The notes: generated by a model not told the origin, from the sequence alone. A stretch of DNA of 64,000 bases from Hemileia vastatrix (GCA_030280995.1 JASXTE010000016.1:24203501-24267500), one strand, 5' to 3'. Positions 11,630-21,123 are shown, counted from the first letter of the stretch. A program made the numbers and translations.

Positions 11630-12672
11630 ATAACCAGTTTAGAGTCTTAGTGGACAGTGATAAATTAAAAGATTGAATTGAGTTATCCAAAAAAGATTGA
11701 CATTCCAATTTAAAGTCTTGGTAGACCAAACATATAATCGATTGCCAGTTTATGGTCTTGGTGGACCAAAGATCGTTTAAGTGCATAAATATCTTGATAT
11801 ATTCCTAAGTAAGGCCTAGGCTTGACCAAAGATTGAATAAATTTGATAATCCAGTTTAATGTCATAGTGGACCAAACATTTGATCGACAAGTAATCCAGT
11901 ATAAGGCCATAGTGGTCCAATGAATGTTGAATTATCCTGCAGATATTAATTTTCCAGTTTAAAGTCATAGTGGACTAAACAATGAATGAACTACCAGTTT
12001 AAAGTCATGGTGGACCTAACATTTAATCGATAAGAAATCCAGTTTAAGGTCATGGTGGACCCAACAGCTTGATTGATAAAAAAAAAAAATTAAAAAATCC
12101 GTCTCCAAAAATATCCATAAAATCTTGAACATCCTTGAAATTCAGTTTAAAGTCTTGAAGGACTAACAGCTCCAATATAAAATTTTTAATGACAGTCTTG
12201 AAAATTAGCCAGTTTAAAGTCTTGGAGGACTAACAGATCCAAAATACGTGTAAAAAAAAACCTTAAAGAACGTCTTGAACAGTAGCCAGTTTAAAGTCTT
12301 GGAGGACTAACAGCTCCAAAATATGTATAAAAAACCTTAAAGAACGTCTTGAACAGTAGCCAGTTTAAAGTCTTGGAGGACTAACAGATGTCAAGATAAA
12401 GAAAATTATCCTTAATGAAAGTCTTGGAGGACTAACAGCTCCGAAATTCGTATAAAACCCTTAAGGAAAGTCTTGAACAGTAGCCAGTTTAAAGTCTTGG
12501 AGGACTAACAGATCCAAAATACATATATAAAAAAAAACCTTAAAGAACGTCTTGAACAGTAGCTAGTTTAAAGTCTTGGAGGACTAACAGCTCCAAAATA
12601 TGTATAAAAAACCTTAAAGAACGTCTTGAACAGTAGCCAGTTTAAAGTCTTGGAGGACTAACAGATGTCTTG
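11630..12672 (-). repeat. Tandem array of CAGTTTAAAGTC...GGACT modules (element A)
   Basis: About 16 copies in plus-strand form CCAGTTTAAAGTCTTGGAGG ACTAACAG, at roughly 11636, 11706, 11746, 11852, 11897, 11953, 11993, 12039, 12143, 12210, 12286, 12360, 12420, 12485, 12563 and 12638. The last seven have a ~75-bp period with a CTTAAAGAACGTCTTGAACAG spacer. In element sense each is AGTCC-loop-GACT followed by TTAAACTGG, a small hairpin plus tail. Confidence 0.85.
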
Positions 12673-12776
12673 AAGTAAAATCCCATAGGTATTGAGTTCC
12701 CCTAGACCCTGTTTCCTGTCTAAACTATATGAATAAACTAAAAAGAATGATGACTGAAAAATAATACTAAGAAATA

Positions 12777-12897
12777 TAATAATAATTTTAATTTTAATTT
12801 TTTTTTTATTTTTTTATTATTTTTATTATTTTTTTTTATTTTATTATTTAATTTTATTTTTATTTTATTTTTATTATTTATTTAATTTTTATTTTAT

Positions 12898-12929
<32 letters not shown>

Positions 12930-12965
12930 ATTATTTTTTTTTATTTTTTTTATTTTTAATTTAAA
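12777..12965. repeat. T-rich low-complexity tract (TTTTA/TTTAT)
   Basis: About 190 bp composed almost only of T and A on the plus strand, with irregular ATTTT units; no coding content. Confidence 0.8.
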
Positions 12966-13078
12966 ATAAAAGATTTTAGAAAAGATAGTTTTGAAATAAA
13001 AGTTAAAATTTAATTTTAAAGAAAGATAAATGAATGTAAAAAAAAAGATAAAAAAGTACTAAAAAAATTTTTAAAAGA

Positions 13079-13155
13079 TGCCCCCCGGCCATTTGATGAG
13101 CCGTACCCTCGACATCATACCCACATCCAAGTGCAACTTGATGTGGTTACACAAT
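13079..13155 (-). other. Conserved 3' UTR block (element A)
   Basis: CCCCCGGCCATTTGATGAG ... CCCACATCCAAGTGCA, recurring in the 3' UTRs of B (twice), D (58909-58990), E (about 42275-42340) and F (26360-26430). Confidence 0.65.
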
Positions 13156-13219
13156 TTTAAGAAATTGAAAAGAAAAGAAAATAAATGAAAGTTTTTAGAA
13201 GATAATTTTTTATAATGAT

Positions 13220-13275
13220 GATCACTGGGTGGGCTCCCTCCAATTTATAAAAATGATTAGAGACCACCAGTGAGC
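13220..13275 (-). other. Conserved hairpin HP1 (element A)
   Basis: Arms GATCACTGGGTGG and CCACCAGTGAGC around a CCAATTTATAAAAATGATTAG core; two stem mismatches relative to the F copy. Confidence 0.7.
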
Positions 13276-13490
13276 ATCACCTTTACAATAATTCTTAATA
13301 TATATTAAAGAAAAGAAATCACAATCTAACATAAAAAAAAATAAAAACAAAATAAGAAAATCTTGAATCCGGCGTTGAGAGCGGTGTCTCTTGATTTGTT
13401 CCAGTTTATAGTCTTAGTGGACTTCCTAAAATTAAAAGACAAAGCCAGGATTCAACTAGAAACAGGGAAAATTTTGGAAACGAACATTAT

Positions 13491-13531
13491 GGGGTAATTG
13501 TGTATAGAGCAGCCAGCCCATCAATTACCCC
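13491..13531 (-). other. Conserved hairpin HP2 (element A)
   Basis: Perfect 10-bp arms GGGGTAATTG and CAATTACCCC. Compared with C (GGGGTAACTG / CAGTTACCCC) one pair changes C-G to T-A on both arms, a compensatory change. Confidence 0.75.
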
Positions 13532-13754
13532 CACACTTGCCAACATTTAATTAAGAAGGTTCCCCTGTGAACACTTCTTCCAATAAATTTTAAAATTTTT
13601 CCAACACTATCTTCACCCATATTTTAAGAATTTTGAATTTTGAAAATTTTCAATGAAAGTTTTCTCGTATTTCATTAGGTTTCATCACAGTTTCGTTGCC
13701 CATATGCAGTGTAACAATAGTAAATTATTTTTTTTTTGATAAAAATAAGAAGAT

Positions 13755-13970
13755 AGTTTATACTCGTTGCGGAGGAATCCATAAAATTTCGTAGATATCA
13801 TAGTTTATCCTCGTTGCGGAGGTATAAAATTTGATAAATGTCATTAAAATTGTAGTTTATCCTCATTTCAGAGTTATCCGTAAAATTTCATCAATATCAT
13901 AGTTTATCCTCATTGCGGAGGAATCCATAAAGTTTCATTGATATCATAGTTTATCCTCATTGCGGAGGAA
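13755..13970 (-). repeat. Five tandem AGTTTATCCTCATTGCGGAGG modules (element A)
   Basis: Starts at 13755, 13802, 13854, 13901 and 13948, a ~48-bp period. In element sense each is CCTCCGCAATGAGGATAAACT: stem CCTC/GAGG and tail TAAACT. The last copy encodes the LRNEDKL end of pol; the other four lie beyond the stop. Confidence 0.85.
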
Positions 13971-14363
13971 GACTTCGGCACTCCTGGTGCCTCTAGGATA
14001 GAACCGTTTCACTTGATCGGCCGCTACCCTCTTCTTCAATACAACTCCATCCAACTCTTCTAGCACATATGAACCGCCGGAAACTTGCTCCTTGATTTTA
14101 TATGGTCCATTCCACCTATCTGCAAACATTTTTCCCCACTGACTTTCCAAACTCCTATTATACACCAGGACCATATCTCCTGGGTTCAAAGGTTTCCTTA
14201 ATCGATGTGCCAACCGCTCATCCCAATATCTAACTGATTGATTTCGGATCTTCATCATCCGCGAATATGCCTTTTCTAAATATTCTTCTTTCTTTTCTAG
14301 CTGCATCATTCTTGCACACAATAATTCTTCAGTAGTTTTGACCGTGTCCCAGTCAACTCCAAG
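13944..14363 (-). pseudogene. Element A pol C-terminus (GPY/F module) after one nonsense codon
   Basis: Continues the pol frame after the TAA that ends the long ORF. The expected residue there is Tyr: element D reads EAESYLGVDWD where A reads EAES-stop-LGVDWD. The segment has MKIRNQSVRYWDERLAHRL, WGKMFADRWNGPYKI (the GPY/F module) and ends LRNEDKL. In this family the module lies at the integrase C-terminus and contributes to multimerisation and DNA binding. One base change separates it from the rest of pol. Confidence 0.85.
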
Positions 14364-17300
14364 TTATGATTCAGCTTCTAAATCAACCGGTAAAACTGCT
14401 TTCTGTCCAAAAACAAGTTCATAAGGTGAAAATCCGGTCGTCCTTTTGGCAGTGATTCGATCAGCAAATAAAACTAAAGGTAAATAGTGCCTCCACTTTT
14501 TGGCACTTGTCCCACACATTTTAACTAAAGCATCCTTAATAACTTGATGCCCTCTTTCAACCATGCCTTCAGCTTCAGGATAATATGGGGTTGCTACCCT
14601 AACCTTTGATCCAACTTTCAATACGGCCTCTTTAAACTCTGTCCCAAATTCAGGACCTCCATCTACCGTTACCAACTTCATCACCCCATACCTATATACC
14701 CAATTATTCAAAAAAAATTCTGCCACATTTTTGGAAGTTAAATTAATAAGAGGCGCTGCCTCTACCCAACCAGATAAATCATCTCTGGCCACAATTAAAT
14801 ATTTATACTGTCCCTCTTTTATATGAACGGCATCTAAACTAACTCTTCCAAAGAGCGTATATTCACCGGTCGCGCGTCCAGGTTCTTTTGGCCTTAAATA
14901 ACTTCGTCTTTGACATTCTTCGCATGACTGAACCCACTGTTTAACAGCCATCTTCATGCCAGGCCACCAAAATCGATCAGAAATTCTTCTAAATGTTTCT
15001 CCAACGCCTCTATGCCCGAGATCTTCATGCAGTGATTTCAAAACTAATTCTTGCCCCTTCTGTTGAGTTATAACTACTTGAGGATTTGGATTCCTCCTCC
15101 TCATTAAACGTCGACCAGATAGGTAAAACGTAGATGACTTCCTCTTGATAGCCACCCATTCATCGTCTTCACACTCTTCTGGCCTCTCTAAAGTCAACAA
15201 ATATTTGACTAACAAAAAATAAAAACCAGTCTGACCCCAGACTTCATCTTGAAAATCGATTAATATAACATCAATAGGGACTTCTCTATCACCAATATCA
15301 CCTGCACATGAATGAGCCAATAATAGTTGACCCCTAAATAAATTTTTAATCGAGCTATGTCGACGTTTTTCTTCTGAACCTTTGGATCCTTCGAAAACCG
15401 TATTTGAAAATACCTCTTTCTCTTTATCCACCCTTTTATTTAAATTCTCTAATTCTCCAACATATACACCATTCCTTAAATTACTACTATCCCACACTAC
15501 CAATCCATCTTCCTCTACATACACTACATCTTCTTCTACCTCCTCTCTGCCGAATTTATCTACACCTTTTCCAACACCTTTGTTAACACAAAAACTATTT
15601 TCCAGTTTATCCTCTTGGTGGAGGTCATCATCATCATAATCTAAACACAATAGTCCTGCCAGTTTAACCTCATGGGGGAGGTATGGAAAGTCTTCAGCTC
15701 CTTTAGTGCTGGCTTTGATAATAGGTATATCTTCATTGAACTCTTCTGAGTATGAATCTTCTTCAGTGGGTGGTCTCCTTGATAAACCATCTGGCATAGT
15801 AAAAGTTTTGCCAGGCTTATGAACTAAATCAAATGAAAAATGTTGAATAAAAGCTACCCATCTCGTCATGGGTGCGTTCGGTAAACTTGGGGAATTAATC
15901 ATCTGGATTAATGATTTGGCATCCACTTGCAACTCAAAATGTTGCCCCCACAAAATATGCTGAATTTTCTTCAGTATTTTTGCCACACCACATAATTCCA
16001 ATTTTGGTTGAGAATATCTTGATTCGACCTCAGTAAATACTACAGATTCATACCTAACTGGCCTGATGTAACCAGCTTTATCCATCTGAGACAAAACCAC
16101 CCCAGCTGCCACCTGACTTGAATCTACTGCTAAATAAATTCTACCAGCATCTTTTCCATAATCCAACTTGTGCAGGACTAAATCCTTCCCCACAACCTCC
16201 TTCAACTTCACAAACGCCTTCTCACACTCTTCATCCCACTCCCAGTCTGCATCCTTTCTCGTTAACCGTCTCAATGGAGCTGCCAATGAAGAAAAGTCCT
16301 TGATAAACATTCTAACATATACGCAAACGCCTAAAAACCCTCTAACTTCGGTCGTATTCTTGGGTCTTGGCCAGGACTGAATTTTGTTAACTTTCTTCTT
16401 GGACATAATCCTACCCTCTCTACATACCACATGGCCTAATATTTCTAAGGCTGGCACACAACATGAAAATTTTGAACCTGAAATAGTTAAACCAGCCTCT
16501 TCAATTCGAAACAAGATTCTTTCTAAAGTAATTGCAAACTCCCAAATGAATTTGCGTATCCCGGGATTCTCTTCCAACACCTGGTTATCATAGTCGGTTG
16601 TTGGTCCCTTAATTCCTCCATCATCTATAAAGATTCCAGCATATTGTGGAATTTCATCTTGAAGGATCCAAGCCATCTGAGCTTGATAAACTGCAACCGA
16701 ATTTGTTGCTCCTTGAGGTAATCTTGTTAACTGTAAACGTCCAAGTGGCGTATCGAATGTAGTGAGAGGCCTTGAGTCCGGATGTAACTCTCTCTCATCA
16801 TATCCACCAATAATATCTCCCAAACCATAACACACTCTCCCTGAAAACGCTTCAACAAACTCCTCAGCACTAGGTGGTATCCCAGCATCCTTTATTGTAA
16901 CCCTATTTAATTCCCTAAGATCATGAACAACTCTAAGCTTGCCATTCGGTTTCTTGATACAAAATACAGGAGTAGAATAACTTGACGTTGATTGCTCATA
17001 CAGTCCAGTGCGTATCCGTTCTCTGACAACTTCGATATAAGCTTCTTTTAATGCAGCCGGAATAGGAATCGGTTTCTGCTGCCACGGTTCATGACATACC
17101 ACAGGAATCTTGTAAGGCTCCCCATAGGAATGCTTCAACACACCCCTCTCCTCTTCTACAAAAGCAATGGCCTTCTCTCGCTTGACCATCACATCCAACA
17201 ACAACTTCTTCTCTTCTCCAGACAACCAACCATCAGGTCCAAAATTAACAACACCCAGTCTCTCAAAAGTGATTCTTGACGTCTCAGAAAATTCAGGCGG

Positions 17301-18356
17301 ATTCTTTACCAAGGGACTTTCATAAGGATCTCTTGATAACCTTGGTCTTCTCAAGGGTGGATTTAATTCAGCAGGTAGCGGTTCGTTAATAGGTCGAACT
17401 TTATTTGCTACTTTCTTATATTTGGCTGCGTCCACATCTAAATAAACTTGAGATAAAACATCGCCATTAAAACTTTCATCAAATGAATCTTCTTCATCGT
17501 CAGAATTGGAATAAGAAAAATTAGAAAAATATTTTATTTCATTTTTAAATTTTACCCTTTTCTCCTTTCCCTCGTCTAATTTATAAAAAGATTTTCCAAC
17601 ACCTTTGCTTCCCTTATCCAACAGTAAATCACCTGTAAAGAAAGTCGGCAGTTTAACCTCTTGCTGGAGGACCGGAATTGAATTTTCACAAAAATTATTT
17701 TTTTGAGTTTTAATTATACTGAGATTTTTAATCGGATTTTGATAAGATTTTCGCAGTTTACCCTCTTGCTGGAGGTCCAAAATAGAAGGAGATAATTGCA
17801 GTTTAACCTCTTGCTGGAGGCCCGGAATAACATTTTCACATAAATTATTTTTTTGTGTTTTACTTATACTGAGATTTTTAATCGAGTTTTGATGTAATTT
17901 TTGCAGTTTACCCTCTTGCTGGAGGTCCAAAATAGAAGGAGATAATTGCAGTTTAACCTCTTGCTGGAGGTCCGGAATAACATTTTCACAAAAATTATTA
18001 TTTTTTTGTGTTTTAATTATACTGAGATTTTTAATTTGGTTTTGATGAGATTTTCGCAGTTTACCCTCTTGCTGGAGGTCCATATACATACCCTTCCAAT
18101 TTTTATCCAACCTAATTTGGCCCATTTTGCCTTTTTCACCGTTTTTAAATTTAATAGAAAAACCGGGTAAATCCAATAAACATATAGAGAAGTCCAAAAC
18201 GTATTTGCACTCCAAAGTAATATTAACAGAAAATAATTGAGAATCCACTTGAATTATCTCCAAGTGAGCTGACCTATTGCAATCCGGGATCTCATCCTGA
18301 GGAGAGATTACAACATTAGAGCGATCAGCCCCTGCTACCCCAAAAAATGAGGGCAT
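14364..18356 (-). CDS. pol: Element A pol: linker, reverse transcriptase, RNase H, integrase
   Basis: 1330 codons. Residues 1-330 form a linker with repeated LQQExKL peptides. RT follows (VFCIKKPNGKLRVVHDLRELN, LPQGATNS, catalytic FIDD at about 576-579, an F variant of YxDD). RNase H carries acidic residues in VDSS (~745), KLELCG (~785), VDAKSL (~812) and PDGLSRR (~857). An acidic spacer is followed by the integrase HHCC zinc region (HEDLGHRG ... CEECQRR, ~1108-1150) and the catalytic core with D in SLDAVH (~1172), D in TVDGGPEF (~1228) and E in EGMVERGHQ, a D-x34-E spacing. The first ATG overlaps the gag stop, but entry by -1 frameshifting is more likely. Truncated by a nonsense codon before the GPY/F module, so the copy is probably defective unless read through. 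Confidence 0.93.
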   Translation of the reverse strand: MPSFFGVAGADRSNVVISPQDEIPDCNRSAHLEIIQVDSQLFSVNITLECKYVLDFSICLLDLPGFSIKFKNGEKGKMGQIRLDKNWKGMYMDLQQEGKLRKSHQNQIKNLSIIKTQKNNNFCENVIPDLQQEVKLQLSPSILDLQQEGKLQKLHQNSIKNLSISKTQKNNLCENVIPGLQQEVKLQLSPSILDLQQEGKLRKSYQNPIKNLSIIKTQKNNFCENSIPVLQQEVKLPTFFTGDLLLDKGSKGVGKSFYKLDEGKEKRVKFKNEIKYFSNFSYSNSDDEEDSFDESFNGDVLSQVYLDVDAAKYKKVANKVRPINEPLPAELNPPLRRPRLSRDPYESPLVKNPPEFSETSRITFERLGVVNFGPDGWLSGEEKKLLLDVMVKREKAIAFVEEERGVLKHSYGEPYKIPVVCHEPWQQKPIPIPAALKEAYIEVVRERIRTGLYEQSTSSYSTPVFCIKKPNGKLRVVHDLRELNRVTIKDAGIPPSAEEFVEAFSGRVCYGLGDIIGGYDERELHPDSRPLTTFDTPLGRLQLTRLPQGATNSVAVYQAQMAWILQDEIPQYAGIFIDDGGIKGPTTDYDNQVLEENPGIRKFIWEFAITLERILFRIEEAGLTISGSKFSCCVPALEILGHVVCREGRIMSKKKVNKIQSWPRPKNTTEVRGFLGVCVYVRMFIKDFSSLAAPLRRLTRKDADWEWDEECEKAFVKLKEVVGKDLVLHKLDYGKDAGRIYLAVDSSQVAAGVVLSQMDKAGYIRPVRYESVVFTEVESRYSQPKLELCGVAKILKKIQHILWGQHFELQVDAKSLIQMINSPSLPNAPMTRWVAFIQHFSFDLVHKPGKTFTMPDGLSRRPPTEEDSYSEEFNEDIPIIKASTKGAEDFPYLPHEVKLAGLLCLDYDDDDLHQEDKLENSFCVNKGVGKGVDKFGREEVEEDVVYVEEDGLVVWDSSNLRNGVYVGELENLNKRVDKEKEVFSNTVFEGSKGSEEKRRHSSIKNLFRGQLLLAHSCAGDIGDREVPIDVILIDFQDEVWGQTGFYFLLVKYLLTLERPEECEDDEWVAIKRKSSTFYLSGRRLMRRRNPNPQVVITQQKGQELVLKSLHEDLGHRGVGETFRRISDRFWWPGMKMAVKQWVQSCEECQRRSYLRPKEPGRATGEYTLFGRVSLDAVHIKEGQYKYLIVARDDLSGWVEAAPLINLTSKNVAEFFLNNWVYRYGVMKLVTVDGGPEFGTEFKEAVLKVGSKVRVATPYYPEAEGMVERGHQVIKDALVKMCGTSAKKWRHYLPLVLFADRITAKRTTGFSPYELVFGQKAVLPVDLEAES
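17640..18085 (-). repeat. ~150-bp tandem repeat within A pol linker
   Basis: Three units, each with a CAGTTTACCCTCTTGCTGGAGG copy (17754, 17902, 18056) and a CAGTTTAACCTCTTGCTGGAGG copy (17650, 17798, 17948). Encodes repeats of LQQEGKL ... IKNLSI.KTQKNN ... LQQEVKL. Confidence 0.88.
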
Positions 18357-20944
18357 TCATCCCTTTCCAACAAACATAATTCACCAGAAGCCGTCCGTTT
18401 TATATGCCGCTTCTTGGTGCAAACACAACACTGGCACAGAGTAGTAATCCCTGGCCGTGTTTCCCAACCTTCATCTCCAGGAGGCGCTAACCGCATATGT
18501 AACCTCCGCATATCTTCACCAGTGATCTCCAAACTAATCCCGATGCCAGCTTGATACCCTATCCTGGCCTCAAAATCCATCAAAAAAGGACCACCAAGAA
18601 CAGTTTTGACTGCTCCTCTGGCCACATAAAAGTGAACCTTACCAACAGATCCACCAATGCCTAACCTGACATGCTCAGCAGTACCCATCAGCTCTGTTGC
18701 ATGCCCTCCAATACCTCTGAGGTTTCCCCCAGTTCCACTTTTAATTGGCAAGCCTATACTCGTCGCTTGCTCCAATGAAATTAAATTAATTTGAGACCCT
18801 GAATCGACCAAGGCCTTTACTTCTTTACCATTTAGAGTTACCACCAGGTAACCCAGGGGAGCGGAAAAATGTGTATCTACATCTTCCCCAAACTTTTCAG
18901 CATTTTCACAAATATATTCCACCTCTCCAGTGGAAACCCGACGCCTCGTCAAATGCTTCTTTTGCTTTTCAGCAAGCGCCGTACTAATCGTAAATAACTC
19001 CCCCAAAGATAAGGGAATCTGCAGTTGATTCACCCTATTCAAAACTGCGTCCATTGCATTAGCTTGACCAGAAACTACTGGCCGCTCATACTGGACCTTT
19101 GATTTAACAACCTTGGCCCTGGGTACCTCTTGAGGTCCAACCGAGCCATCTTCACCCCCCATTATAACATCTTCACTTTCTATAACCCTAACTCCGTCAC
19201 CAGCTTCTTGCACTAATCCTGATCCATCGCTAGTCCTTCTTACACCCTCCATTGGGATGGGACCGCTAAAACTTGGTCTGGGTAGAGACGCCAACGGTAC
19301 GTCCTCCTCAGAATCCGAATCATCCTCTGGCATAGGCTCACCATTTAAATCAAACTTGCCATAACTAGGGGGCCCCATATCAGCAATCCCCTTCTGCATT
19401 TTATATAATTCGTCCTTAGAGTAAGGGTTCAATTTGTTGGCGGCAGTTTGAGCACTAGAAATCTTGTCCTTAGAGTAAGGGTTCACTTTGTTATTGGCCT
19501 TGCCAGGATTAGCCCTCAATTGGCTCTGAATGCTACTTTTCGCCTTAGTAGCAGCTGCTCTTCTAGCAGCATTAACATCGTATTCGCCAGCCATACAGCT
19601 ACCCTCCACCTGGGCAACCGTCACCAGCTCTAAACCACCAAAAGAAGTAGAAAATGTGGTTTTACTGACCTCTTTCTCCTTGCCCTTGTCAGCTTTACCA
19701 CCATTACCATTACAATTTTTGCCACTCTTGGCATTAACATCTTCATCCGTCACCTCTTCAAATCTGGCTCTCCTTTCAGCCGTTAAACTTCTTCTGACCA
19801 AATCAGAAGGAGACTGTCCATCACTGGGCTTGATGAACGAACCATCGGGAAATTTATAAACTTTACCATCGAATAAAACTCGCCCAGCATCCATATCCTT
19901 ATCAAGAGCAAAACAAACTGTTGCTCTGTGCCCTCTCCTATTACAATAAGAGCACACCTTTGGCTCATCATAGCCACCTCTATAATTACTACCACCATTC
20001 CCACCATTTCTCCCATTGCCTGGGAAGCGGTTACCGTTGTTATTGCCATTATAATTTCGACGTTCATACCCTCTAGACTGATAAGAAGTCGACGTCGACG
20101 AAGAAGCGATTGGGGCCTTATTGGCCTTCTGAGTCTCTTGAACAAATATTTTTAATTGTTTCGTTAAATCGGCCAAGTGATCGACCATCTTATTGTCTAC
20201 ATTGCCCTCAACTTTAGCAGCCGGTAATCCCATTTGTGCCTTCTTGGCCTCCTGGGCTTTGACCATAATATCGTTGTTTTCGGCCAAAACTTCGCTAACC
20301 TTACTAACATATTGAGTGCATGACTCTTGATATTTTTCCAACGCCAATAACTTTAGATGGGCTTGAATGTTGTCCTTGATAACCTCCAGAGCCGGCAGTT
20401 TCTGCTCACCATTAGGCAGTTCCTTCATCAAATCTTTTCTTGAAAGATCCTTCAAGACGTCCATACGAATATCCCTGCTGCATGCTGACCAAAACAAATC
20501 TTTTGCTTGGTTCTCATGCACTAACTCGTCCACCAGTATGAGATATTCCACCACTTCATCAAACTGAACACAGAGCTTTTTGAAGTCAGCCATAGAAGAA
20601 ACACCACCTTTTGCTTGCCAGTCTCCAACAATTTTATTGAGGTCCATCATAGTAAACCTAACACCCCATCTATCAACCATAGCTTTAGAAAGCTTAACCC
20701 AATCCTTGTCCTTGAATGCCTGCATAGCAATAACCTCTTTTTCCACCTCCCTATCGGCAATAAAAAATCTAACTTGCTTCACCATATCCACATGGGAAGC
20801 ACCATCAACAGCAGCAGCAGCTTCATACCTGCTAATGAACCATTTAACCTCCTCCCCATCAAACTTTGGGCCATCCCAAGAAACAATTCTAACTGAGGGA
20901 GTAAGAGGGTTAGAAGATCCAGAAGCAACAGCAGAAGAAGACAT
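18335..20944 (-). CDS. gag: Element A gag-protease polyprotein
   Basis: 869 codons from an ATG preceded by the short leader after the primer-binding site. Residues ~15-230 are an alpha-helical capsid-like region (VSWDGPKFDGEEVKWF, VKQVRFFIADREVEKEV). Residues 283-325 are Arg/Gly/Asn-rich. A CCHC knuckle (C331-x2-C-x4-H-x4-C344) marks nucleocapsid. An acidic linker has the repeated NPYSKDELYKMQKG motif. The retropepsin has ALVDSGSQINLIS with the catalytic D714-S-G and a later VLGGPFLMDF. The C-terminus has a CQCCVC cluster. It packages the element RNA into cytoplasmic particles and supplies the protease. The reading frame is intact, in contrast to every other gag in the window. Confidence 0.93.
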   Translation of the reverse strand: MSSSAVASGSSNPLTPSVRIVSWDGPKFDGEEVKWFISRYEAAAAVDGASHVDMVKQVRFFIADREVEKEVIAMQAFKDKDWVKLSKAMVDRWGVRFTMMDLNKIVGDWQAKGGVSSMADFKKLCVQFDEVVEYLILVDELVHENQAKDLFWSACSRDIRMDVLKDLSRKDLMKELPNGEQKLPALEVIKDNIQAHLKLLALEKYQESCTQYVSKVSEVLAENNDIMVKAQEAKKAQMGLPAAKVEGNVDNKMVDHLADLTKQLKIFVQETQKANKAPIASSSTSTSYQSRGYERRNYNGNNNGNRFPGNGRNGGNGGSNYRGGYDEPKVCSYCNRRGHRATVCFALDKDMDAGRVLFDGKVYKFPDGSFIKPSDGQSPSDLVRRSLTAERRARFEEVTDEDVNAKSGKNCNGNGGKADKGKEKEVSKTTFSTSFGGLELVTVAQVEGSCMAGEYDVNAARRAAATKAKSSIQSQLRANPGKANNKVNPYSKDKISSAQTAANKLNPYSKDELYKMQKGIADMGPPSYGKFDLNGEPMPEDDSDSEEDVPLASLPRPSFSGPIPMEGVRRTSDGSGLVQEAGDGVRVIESEDVIMGGEDGSVGPQEVPRAKVVKSKVQYERPVVSGQANAMDAVLNRVNQLQIPLSLGELFTISTALAEKQKKHLTRRRVSTGEVEYICENAEKFGEDVDTHFSAPLGYLVVTLNGKEVKALVDSGSQINLISLEQATSIGLPIKSGTGGNLRGIGGHATELMGTAEHVRLGIGGSVGKVHFYVARGAVKTVLGGPFLMDFEARIGYQAGIGISLEITGEDMRRLHMRLAPPGDEGWETRPGITTLCQCCVCTKKRHIKRTASGELCLLERDECPHFLG
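18341..18347 (-). promoter_or_regulatory. Candidate -1 ribosomal frameshift site (element A gag/pol)
   Basis: Element-sense T TTT TTG, in gag frame, one codon (GGG) before the gag TAG at 18335-18337. A -1 slip yields TTT TTT GGG GTA GCA, exactly the pol frame. The heptamer is T TTT TTA in B, C, D and E at the same place. Confidence 0.75.
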
Positions 20945-21102
20945 CCCAATAAGTAATGAAAAGCGTTAACAATCGATAAAATAACAAGCCTCTTGCAGGC
21001 CAATAAAAAAAAATCCAATTAGAGTTCCAGAAAATAAGCCTCTTGCAGGCTAATAACGTTCTTGATCCAAGTAAGTCTTTAAAGAGAGCTAGTGAAATTC
21101 AA
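20945..21102 (-). other. Element A 5' leader
   Basis: Short untranslated leader between primer-binding site and gag ATG. Contains a duplicated AATAAGCCTCTTGCAGGC sequence at about 20983 and 21032. Confidence 0.7.
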
Positions 21103-21119
21103 CCCCACGTTGGGCGCCA
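21103..21119 (-). other. Element A primer-binding site
   Basis: Element-sense TGGCGCCCAACGTGGGG, four bases inside the 5' LTR. Elements C and E have the same motif with one base changed; B and H read TGGTGCC. The starting TGG fits a tRNA CCA end; the tRNA is not identified. Confidence 0.85.
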
Positions 21120-21123
21120 ACTA

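Noticed and set aside
15382..17279. Plus-strand frames opposite element A pol
   Set aside because: Short and low-complexity shadows of pol in the other strand.
19530..20155. Plus-strand frames opposite element A gag
   Set aside because: Shadows of the gag-protease ORF without independent motifs, splice signals or conservation.
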